NCBI GenBank assembly: GCA_947579605.1
Contig: OX388307.1
Coordinates: 24,715,237 to 24,779,236, forward strand
Direction: 5' to 3'
From: Athripsodes cinereus
Lineage: Eukaryota; Arthropoda; Insecta; Trichoptera; Leptoceridae
Length of the DNA: 64,000 bases
The first letter of the stretch is position 1; the number at the start of each line of letters is the position of its first letter. Positions 51,001-59,906 of this stretch are shown here, piece after piece. The position numbers and the translations under genes are program-made. The notes under the pieces are model-generated. The model searched no databases, was not told where the DNA came from, and was given only the letters and a program-made list of their open reading frames with translations.

Positions 51001-52659
51001 TCGGGCGATCGAACGATTTGCACATGCGCAGATATGCGCGGCGTTTATGTCTATGGTAAAAGCTTTATAACCAATAAATTTTATAATGTTTCCCGCTTCG
51101 TGACAGCTGTTGTCTTTTTTGATGGTTTGTGGCGTTTGTTTCCTTAATTAAAAGGCGCCTTATAACCTCTACTATAACATTTTCGACTAAAAATAAACAC
51201 TTCGCGATCTCCATATCGACGCCATTTTGAAAACAGTGTCAAAATCAAAGCGCATCTGACAGATCGTTTCTATATCGGTGGACTTGTGTGAACAGGTGTG
51301 ACGATCAATGGGCGTACGGCGAATTTTGTTTTTTCGCCTGGCGTTATATTTTGAAATTTGGCTGGCGATATTCGCCAAATGTGAACACCCCATAACTGAA
51401 AATTTGTAGATGTTATTTTTTGCGGTTCATTAATATACCTACTTCTGTGTTTATTAGAAGAAATGTAGAATTCAGAAACTTTGTTTTTATTATGTATTTA
51501 AACTAAGTATCGGGGCTACCTATCCTCCCCTTTGTAAAATTCACAAAATCCAGTATAGGTATTATTACATATTTAATATTTTTTATTTCCAGGTATCGGC
51601 TTGGTGCTGGTGACTGTAAGCGGAGTGGCGTGGCGATCCATAAACCGAAGAAGATCTCGAAATGCCGCATCGCGGGCAGCCTCATCTCCTACTGGCACAT
51701 CCCGCAGAGGAGCTGGTGGCGCTTCTTGTATGAGGGCACACCATCCCTATGCCGCTATGCTCTACCCTGAGTTCCAATGTAGACCTCCGCCACCATCCTA
51801 CCAAGCATCCATGCATGAATATAGGCTGAGGTCAGTATTATTAACAAATAGGTACTAAGTGCACATGTAAAAAGAAGAAGCTTTTTTTCTTTAGCTTTTC
51901 TTTGGCTAGTCTTTTTTACTATTTTTCATCACTATAACCTTTATTTTTTATTTATTTAAGGTTACTGTTATTGGACCGCGCTGCTTCTCCCCCGCCTATG
52001 GCTTGTCCACCTCCAGCTTATCGACCGAGACCCAGGCAAGACTATGCTCTTTCACACAATCTTCTTTCAATCATACAAACATAATAACTAAACATGAAAG
52101 CATTGATATTTTATCTCACATCTTTTTTTGTTCTCTGATGCTTCTTTTGAGAGCATCCTGTGGAAATAAGTCACTTTCTTTCAAAGTGAATCTTCATTTG
52201 ATGAAATCAAAAGCACATGTTTTCTCTTTATTCTGATCCAGTGTTGGTAATACTCATTCCTACATCTTAAGGGTAAGTAAGTAATATTAATTTTATTTAT
52301 GTGATTTTTACAGAGGTATTGCTGGTGGACCAGCACCTTACATGGGAAGAGGGGCTCGAGGAAGGCGGAGACCAGAAGCACGACCCTCAACAACTCCACT
52401 GTCTGCGGTAGTTATACAGAATATAGCTCTGGAGCCATATGATGATGTGAAATATGACGATGTTCAAGAGATGGAACCACCAATCGTCAGTGAAAGCAAA
52501 GAAGAGGAAGTTCAGGAGAATAAGGAAGGAAATCTTGTAACAATTGTGCAAACCGGGGAGGATACCAGTCCAGTGATTGTGACAGTATCAGGCTCTATGC
52601 CCGAGGAGAGGACCAATCAGACTACTACATCTGAGATAGACATCTTAGCACATTTGTAA
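45029..52659 (+). CDS. Two-pass membrane protein with PPxY motifs (partial, 5' end missing)
   Basis: Four exons join in one frame: 45029-45219, 51593-51830, 51961-52035 and 52314-52659 (stop TAA). Together they encode 282 residues. The first exon has a good acceptor (TTTTAATTTCAG) and begins with the third base of a codon, so at least one upstream exon is missing. The order is: a short Cys-containing segment (C...CC), a hydrophobic helix (about residues 24-49), a short basic linker, a second hydrophobic helix (about 54-76), an Arg/Ser-rich stretch, a PPPPSY motif near the end of exon 2, a PPPAY motif in the 75-bp exon 3, an Arg/Gly patch, and an acidic C-terminus ending in AHL. PPxY motifs are the classical ligands of WW domains, including those of NEDD4-family ubiquitin ligases, so a trafficking or adaptor role is possible but is inference. 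I do not recognise the family. The exons are clearly more GC-rich than the flanks, which supports a live host gene. Exon 3 ends at a GC donor (AG|GCAAGA). Confidence 0.85.
47111..47517. mobile_element. Fold-back element with long imperfect arms
   Basis: Left AAAATTGGGTCAATTTCTAC..TATAGATTATCC..GATGATCATAGTTGT and right (complement) CAATTTTCGGTCAATTTCTA..CTATAGGTTATCC..TATGATCATAGTTGT pair over roughly 110-130 bp, through GATATC on both sides. Lies in the large intron of the + strand gene. Confidence 0.65.
48375..49043. repeat. 133-bp tandem repeat, 5 copies
   Basis: Copies start at 48378, 48511, 48644, 48777 and 48910 with an exact period of 133 bp and very few differences. Units 1, 3 and 5 read AACGTGCTGTC and units 2 and 4 AACGTGCCGTC; unit 3 alone has GAGAACG for GAGCACG. 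The alternation suggests amplification as two-unit blocks. Open frames through it are by-products of the repeat. It is intronic. Confidence 0.95.
49745..49868 (-). mobile_element. LINE 3' end with (TTTA)n tail
   Basis: AAATAAATAAATAAATAAAA (49745-49765) then CTTTATTGGTATCAATATAC, GTACAAGTTTTTGTTC and CCAAAAGGCGAGCTTATCAC..ATATGCGATTTCTTCCAGCC..AACCC. On the complement it is a 3' UTR with the recurring GCGAG-TTATC-GCG signature, ending in AATAAAG and a TTTA tail. Confidence 0.6.
50856..51392. mobile_element. Harbinger-like MITE, 537 bp, TAA duplication
   Basis: Ends TGTGGTGTTCTCACTTTGGC..GAATATCGC and (complement) TGGGGTGTTCACATTTGGCG..AATATCGCC; TAA flanks both sides (50853-50855, 51393-51395). 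It is clearly more GC-rich than the intron around it and has only short open frames. It lies 200 bp before exon 51593 and leaves the splice acceptor untouched. Confidence 0.8.
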
Positions 52660-53432
52660 CACAACCAATTGTACATACAATGTTTATTTCTCTAGTTACA
52701 TTACTATATAATATTATTATAATAGTTTGTACGTCTGTCATATTGTGAATATATTTAATCTAGTTGTATTATTTAGGTATTTGTTTGTTTTTGACTAAAT
52801 AACAAAATCGCTTTCACTACTTGACCTGTTGATGCAGTATTTATCCTAATTTTGAATTGGTTTTTACATATCGATTTAGATAAATTCAAATTCAACTAGA
52901 ATGATTTACAACATTACTATTCGGGAGAAATTTCAGCGCCCTTGAGATGGTCATGAAAGGTATCATGTGTAAAATGTGTAAATCATCCAATTATTATTAT
53001 ATGGCGGTCTCATCCAATTACAATTTGAAAACATAATTCTGCACTAATTAATCATGTGTTATGCAAATAAGAATCAGTCCTGCATTTTGCCATTTTTTTC
53101 ACAAAAGATATGTCCAAGCATCTTTATTGGAATTAGGATTACTTTATGGTTTTACCAAATGTGTTATCTTTGGTTCTACGTATGTTAATAGTGTTAATTT
53201 ATGGAATTTGTGATTGAATTTACTTTAATTATAGGAAGATGAATTATAAATCCTTATATAACAAAAAATGTTGAAGAAGGTTCATGCATTGTTAATGATT
53301 GCCTACTGATGTGTGGCTAGCTACACATGGATGTGTTGTGTGTCTGTTACACGAGATGTAGGCGACTAGTATTATTACTATTATTATTAACTAAGTATTT
53401 GTTTTGAAATGTTTGAAGAGAAAGCTTTATTA

Positions 53433-53438
53433 AATAAA
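53433..53438 (+). terminator. Candidate polyadenylation signal of the PPxY membrane protein gene
   Basis: AATAAA about 770 nt after the stop at 52659. Another AATAAA at 54697-54702 would give a 3' UTR of about 2 kb that includes a fold-back element and a tandem duplication. The sequence does not show which is used. Confidence 0.3.
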
Positions 53439-53510
53439 TACATATATTATGATAGGTAATTAGATCTGTGTGGTGGATAGACACCTTAATAATTATTACA
53501 TCCATAATAT

Positions 53511-53767
53511 GAGTGGCTCATAGCCATAGGTGCCTATCCAACAGTCGCAAAAATTTGTAGTTAGGCATATATTTCTTGATTTATCTAAATTATTTACTTG
53601 TTTCAGAGATGTGTACTGTCATTAATGCTTACAATATAATATGATTAAATCACTGCTGACATAAGGCATCTTTAAAATAAGTAAATAATACAGATAAATC
53701 AAGAAATATATGCCCAACTACAAATTTTTGTGACTGTTGGATAGGCACCTTTGGCTCTGAGCCACTC
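53511..53767. mobile_element. Fold-back MITE, 257 bp
   Basis: Arms 53511-53599 and 53679-53767 (about 89 bp) are inverted copies with a few mismatches: GAGTGGCTCATAGCCATAGG / GAGTGGCTCAGAGCCAAAGG, then TGCCTATCCAACAGTC and TTAGGCATATATTTCTTGAT. It lies about 850 bp past the stop of the + strand gene, possibly in its 3' UTR. Confidence 0.85.
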
Positions 53768-54242
53768 AATTGTTCTGTTGCACCCACGTAAAACCCGCAT
53801 ACAGAGAAAAAATGAAAACTGAAAAACAATTTTTTTTTAATTTAAGTGTAGTCATGTCGAAAATAGCCGGTTTCAAGAGTTTGCATACCATTTAGTACAC
53901 AGATATGCAATGGACATTTTCTGTTTACATAATATTCTATTGATGCTTATCAACCCATTGGAAAACAGTAAAACTACCATTTTATTATATTACCTACACA
54001 AGTTTTACCTATTCAATCAATCAAAATAAAGGTAGTTACTGAAGATAAAGAGAGCTATGATGTACCTGCACGAAGATATGCAGTCGGGAGTACCGCACGC
54101 TCTCACCATTTTTTTTGCCGAATATTTGGTTATTTGGCACATGATCTTGCATAATATTTGGTATTCTGCAAATATACTATTTGTTGCGTCTCTAATATTC
54201 AGCTGTTGATACTGATTTAGTATTTGTTATAATTGAGTTTGA

Positions 54243-54580
54243 TTGTGTATTTTAATGAACTGGCTATTTTGTTGAGTAACTAACTCTGTAACACAAGTGC
54301 AACATCACTATGATATAGTAGGTATTAGAATGTTCTATTTCCACCTGTTTACTGTTAAGTTATATTCTCCAATTCATCTGGATATGTGCCTGTTGTATTA
54401 TTATTAAATAATTGTGTATTTTAATGAACTGGCTATTTTGTTGAGTAACTAACTCTGTAACACAAGTGCAACATCACTATGATATAGTAGGTATTAGAAT
54501 GTTCTATTTCCACCTGTTTACTGTTAAGTTATATTCTCCAATTCATCTGGATATGTGCCTGTTGTATTATTATTAAATAA
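54243..54580. repeat. 169-bp direct tandem duplication
   Basis: 54243-54411 and 54412-54580 appear identical (TTGTGTATTTTAATGAACTG ... TATTATTATTAAATAA). The lack of visible differences means a recent duplication. It may lie in the 3' UTR of the + strand gene if the polyadenylation site near 54697 is used. Confidence 0.9.
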
Positions 54581-55489
54581 TTGTAAGTTTGAAACTTGTA
54601 ATAAATTATGTAAAGTTGTAATATTTAAATAATTATTATTATGATATAGATACCATTTCACAAATAAATAATTGATGTTATATGATGGAGGCTCCAAATA
54701 AAACTTTATTATCTACTTTCCTTTACACACGCCTTGTCATATTCATACTTTTCAGTATTAAAGCAATAATGATAAACTTCATAATTATGAAATCAACCCC
54801 AAACATTTTTTAGTATCCTAAGCAATCCATTTATGTATTTCTTTGTCGTATTACATTTTAAGGTATTGGGGAACAAATAAAATTAATTACACTGTACCTT
54901 ATTTAACACCCAAGTGTAGAAAAATTATAAATTCAATTATTATTCATTCATACCTTTAAATTAATTATAAAATGTCAATTCACTTTGTAATTATAATTCT
55001 TCGGAGACATATTTATTCTAGATTTCATGTTTTGTAATTATGCATTTTTCAACCTTCTTGAGATCTCATTTCCTTACTACGACAACTAACAACTAATTCT
55101 TATAAGTGGAATAAAAATATGAAGCTCTACGCATATTATGTTTTACTTGAATAGTATAAAACTTCAATAAAGTAGATAAAATATTTAAACAAAGATGACA
55201 CGGGTATCAGCAGTCGTTGCCATGTTAATCCGCAGCATGTTGAGGCTTGTATGACTTCCTGTTGTATGTTTTATTTCCAGTCCTTTAAATGTTTTAAATA
55301 TTTTGTAAATAATACTGCCTGAATAGTTTTTATTGAAAGATAGAACCAAAATATATTTATAAAAATTACCAATGAGTTATTGTTATTTGTTCTATATTCC
55401 TATTTCCTTCCTAATAGGGGTTTATATACAATGTTACACAGAACAACAGTGCAGTGTAGGGTGTCCCTTATTTTTCAAAGTTTTAATTT

Positions 55490-55673
55490 TTTTTTTTTTT
55501 TAAAAAAAAAGATATATCTGGGTTTTGTTATAAACCCAAATACAACTTTATACACCTTCCACAGTAAGCTAAATGCTTGTGTCGTGAAAGGGGAGTTTGC
55601 CAGCACCTGGGATCGAACCACGGACCCCTTGTTCAAGAGGCCGAGACTCTACCTCCAGGCTTCCGACGAACTC
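55490..55673 (-). mobile_element. tRNA-derived SINE, copy 3
   Basis: Complementary orientation: GAGTTCGTCGGAAGCCTGGA, B box GGTTCGATCCC, CTCCCCTTTCACGACACAAG, GGTTTATAACAAAACCC, ending in a long T/A homopolymer at 55490-55510. It lies in the convergent gap between the two host genes. Confidence 0.85.
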
Positions 55674-56149
55674 TTAGACGAATTTTACAACGCATAGGCT
55701 ATTATTTTGTTCATTTGGTCCTAAAACACTCAAAAACCAATTTTTATCTTATTCGGAACAGTGCAACCCGTGCCGACTTGCACGGAACATCTTCATACAA
55801 GTTACTTCCCAGGGGCGGTAAGTGCCCACTGTTATTGTCATTCAGTCTCTGTTTTTCTGGTAATTTTTGCAGATTTTTTATATTTTAAATGTCAGTAGAA
55901 CTAAGAAGCAATATAAAAAGTATTTTCTTGGTTGGTGAAGATAAATAAATAGATGACAGGTAGAAAATTACCGTCCAATCGTCAAGTTCTCGCAGTTCCG
56001 TCTTTCGACATACAATATTAAGTTGAATGTTAGTGAAAGCAAAATCTAATCATTCGCGTATGCATTACATTCTGGGAAAAGGTTACAATACCTAATAGAG
56101 CTGTTAATAACTGTGTTAAGAGGTCAGGGGATTTTTATTAGGTCTGGAA

Positions 56150-57560
56150 AGAGCTGCCAAAAAATTGCAAGAAGATTCAGGATTTTCATCGGCACCGTGA
56201 GGAGAATTTCCACTTGAATTGGATAATATATGCGATTTTGTATTCGCCGATGCTCTCAAAAGACTAAAAACCAGAGAAGATAATAAATTATTGTAAAAGC
56301 AAAGAGAACCAAGACGTACAGGATGCCTAGCGGGTGTTGACAAAAAAATGGCTGAAATTGAAAAAAAGCAAGGCTGATAAAACTAGCAGAAGAGAAAAAG
56401 AGATTAAAGCGTTTGGTTTCAGAAACCTTGTTGGCACCTGCTGCTTTACACAGTTTTGATATGCCTGAGAGAGCCTCTGGCATCCACATAATTTTAAAAT
56501 CAGATCTACTTGCGCAATGCATCGAACACGATGGATGGCGAGAGCTATTTACTCTTCAAAAATATGTTTATTGCAGTCTCAGTTTAAAATGGGAGCTAAG
56601 GACAAAAAAACTTTACTAGATGTTTGTTTGTTTATTGTGGTAGTTCATGTAAAGTCCTTGCTTGAATGCTGTTTGGTGGTGAAAGCGCCGAATCAAGACT
56701 TGTGTTTTTTAAAAACATTAAATGGTTACAAAGAATTGACAAGCTGATTTCCAAAGCGACTTAAAACAAGTTAAGTCAAAATTTTGTGATATTTGTCAAA
56801 AGAAAAAGCCGTCCTTTTCATTTTTTTGATGAAATTGATGAGCAGACCAAAGGGACCACTGTAGAAAATTTACAAAAAAAGAAAACTTTGGTGATTTCGG
56901 TAAGAGATATGAACAATCGAAGGAACAGATGTCTGGCTCTCTATATGTTAGGTAGTAGTGCTCAATTTATTTAATATGTTATACCATGTTCTTTTTATGT
57001 ATTCTACAAGTAGCCTTAATGTTTTTCATAGGAAAATTTTTGAGTTATTTTGTATCCGTCAAGAGCAAAGCTTTATTTTCACAACTAAAACTTGACAGCA
57101 GTTTCCTTCAAGAAGGTGTATCTTCGTATAAAGAAATCGTGGCATTTGTGGAAGCTTAAAAAAAAGATATCTAGCTTAAAAGTGGTGAATGACACAGTTG
57201 AAAAAGCTGTTAAACTAATCCAAAGCTTTCATGGTTTGATTACCGCAGACGAAGAATAGAATCAGTTCTTATGACGTTGTTTTCATTAACATAGAAAAAT
57301 GTACCTAGACTGAAAAAAAGAGACTTTTTAGAAGATATATCCAAATTATTTAACATCAATTTCGAATTTTTTTTTTGATAATTATAAGAAATGCTCCATA
57401 TAAATTTGTGTTTTCATCAATATTTAGCTAACATAGTGGTATTAAGTGATGATCTACAGCTAAATTTAAAAGACGCTTTAAGCAACTTTTATCTAAAACT
57501 TCGAGGCTTTGTTGGCACGGGTTCCAATCAACGTAGAAAGCTTAAATTCTGTATTTGGGT
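56150..57560 (+). pseudogene. Decayed transposon-like gene
   Basis: Scattered frames on the + strand show protein-like blocks: GLERAAKKLQEDSGF near 56140, PERASGIHIILKSDL near 56470, ENLQKKKTLVISVRDMNNRR near 56870, VKSKALFSQLKLDSSFLQEG near 57060, and VVNDTVEKAVKLIQSF then ITADEE-stop-NQFL at 57183-57270. The last block resembles a VNDTAERxVKLI...DEEQKQ motif that I recall from repetitive, uncharacterised arthropod proteins. Many stops and frameshifts separate the blocks, so it is dead. Family identity is from memory and uncertain. Confidence 0.5.
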
Positions 57561-57599
57561 AAGTAGTAGGCTATAAAAAACAGTGATAGAACTGATCCT

Positions 57600-57750
57600 C
57601 TTCTCCAGGTCAATAAAAGTTAAGAGATTCAGGATAGGTGACATCACTCATTACTCAATTAAAAGTATTGTTTTTTGAATACCTGCCTTTTACAGGACAT
57701 TCAAATACCTACAAAAAAGAGTGGAAAACCTATTGGATAGCATATAGCAA
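57600..57750 (+). repeat. Diverged GGCATATCCCAC-family copy
   Basis: TAAGAGATTCAGGATAGGTG, TTTTTTGAATACCTGCCTTT, TACAGGACATTC, AAAAAGAGTGGAAAACCTAT follow the family order; the terminal CCCAC block is absent. Confidence 0.5.
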
Positions 57751-58944
57751 GCGAATCGTATGGGAAGTTTCAACAGAATTACATATTTAGTTCATCAGTA
57801 AGACATATTAAATGTGCAAAAATAGCTATCTTAAAGAACTCACAAAAAGTTTTATTAGTTAGAATAGTTTAATAAAATAAGGTATGATTAAAATTTAAGC
57901 ACACAGAATGAAGAAAAATCAATTAATACAATTAGTTTAAAAAGATCTTTATTTATAACACAGCAGACGTTTAACAGTAACATTTCAAGATTTCATTACA
58001 TTGGAACACACTTCAAGGAGACTCTCACATTATGCTAAAAATATGTTCTTCATACAGAGCGCTATGAGTAACAACACTCCCAGAAAGAATCATCAACATT
58101 GAGTCACACAATAATGAGAGTTGTGCATTTCTATACGTCACTGAGGAGAAAATTATTTAGTATTAAAAATGATTTTTGTTTAACTGTTTTTTTATTTAAT
58201 TAATGTTAAATTGATTATAATTATGGCAACACTCACATTATATAATACCCTACCATAGATTACAGACAAATTCATTGTGACACTCAAGTTGTTCCCCCCA
58301 ACATTTTTGCTTCCCTTACTGTTTTACCCTCGTCTCGACTACATATCAAACAAGTATTGTATGTCATCAGGTAACTTATACCATTCACATTAAGGAATGA
58401 TGGACGTTAACTTTATAAAAATGTAGCAAAAATATAAAAACAATAATGAGAAACAAAAAAGTTGCAATCATTCCGATTAATGTTAAATTGACAAACTTAT
58501 TGGTGTTTTAGCCATTTAAATATTTTCAAAAATAATTGTGAAATCACTGGAGAGTACAAGCATTATGCACACATTAAAATAAAATCAAACATCAACAGTA
58601 ATTAGGTATAATTAATCATATCAACACAAAGCAATGGAACGACATTTCTCCAAATTGTAGAAATATGTACACATAATTATGGAACATTGCAACTATAGCA
58701 TTAATTCTCAGAAAATTTAATGCATAAACTAATTCGTAACGTAATAAAATAATAATTTAAACACAATGTATAGACTTTAAACAAAGATGACACGAGTATC
58801 AGCAGTCATTGTTTATATAAACACAATGTATAGTTACAAATGGACCTAAACTAAATGTCAAGTTGAAAAAATATTGTTAGAAAAATAATGTTCAGCTAGG
58901 TTCACTTACATGATAATACATACCCACATCTTGTTCAATATCTG
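57751..58944. other. Convergent intergenic gap, AT-rich
   Basis: No gene. A 35-bp word (AACAAAGATGACACGAGTAT..CAGCAGTCATTG, 58781-58811) is shared in the same orientation with 55191-55222, suggesting another dispersed repeat in the gap between the two genes. Confidence 0.45.
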
Positions 58945-59145
58945 AGGCCTGAGTCAATAACACACTTTCACGTCACGTTCCCACTCCGTTAACGTTCGAG
59001 TATAGACGAAGTTGCAAGCAAGTGTCAATTTCGTTGCTAAGATACACAATAGATACGAAAATTAACACTTGCTTGCAACTTCGTCTGTACTCGAACGTTA
59101 ACGGAATGAAAACGTAATGTGAAAATGTGTTATTGACTCAGGCCT
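58945..59145. mobile_element. Fold-back MITE, 201 bp
   Basis: Arms 58945-59034 and 59054-59145 are inverted copies: AGGCCTGAGTCAATAACACA, TTAACGTTCGAGTATAGACG, AAGTTGCAAGCAAGTGT. About 90% arm identity with a 19-bp loop. Noncoding; downstream of PDAP1. Confidence 0.85.
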
Positions 59146-59726
59146 CTGAGATGCGCAGAGATGATAGCATCATTGAAACAAGAATATAATAATAATATGG
59201 TTAGATACCATTATTATAAGTTTGTATGAACATATCAGTGGGTGTAACACATATAACAAATTATATCATAAAACATTTGACATGGGGCCAACAATATCTA
59301 ACTTAGATGATCTAATTTGTCTACTGAATTTTAAACTGTATGCACCCATATAGATGTACGGTCCATGACCTTTCTTATTTCACCAATAACAATGTCACCT
59401 AAAGTTTAATATGTTTTAAAATCTGTATGCATATTAACATGCAATTTATGATGGTTTTCTGCAAATTAAATTAAAATGTACCGTATAATATTGAAAATAG
59501 ATTCTATTTATTCCAAGATATATTGTAATATTTAGACACAAGTCATATAGTGCAAAATAACCGCTACACAAATTCTGCAATAATTTCAAATCATGGAAGT
59601 GGAATATCAACTCTTCAAACAAACGACATGAGTATAACACACACCACATACATATTGATGAGGTGGATCAAACACCTAAGGTGAGTATTATGATATTACC
59701 AAAATAACACGCGCTAATCAGACAAC

Positions 59727-59732
59727 TTTATT
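59727..59732 (-). terminator. Candidate PDAP1 polyadenylation signal
   Basis: AATAAA on the complement (TTTATT on +), about 175 nt past the PDAP1 stop codon, a normal distance for a short 3' UTR. Other AATAAA-like sites occur further downstream (for example near 57947), so a longer 3' UTR is possible. Confidence 0.4.
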
Positions 59733-59906
59733 CCAATAAAACAACTAATAAACCATTTCCAAAGAAACACTATTTCATTGTCTGCAAATCCCTCAATTTT
59801 CTGCCCCCCACTTCCACAATTCAATAAGAGTGAGAAATATTGATAAAATAAATATGATTGTTATGCGGGTCAGTGTAGTGGTGTATGGTGCGGGTGTGTG
59901 CGTTGC

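Noticed and set aside
50640..51023. 127-codon frame on the complement overlapping the MITE at 50856
   Set aside because: Crosses the transposon border into AT-rich intron; no protein-like pattern.
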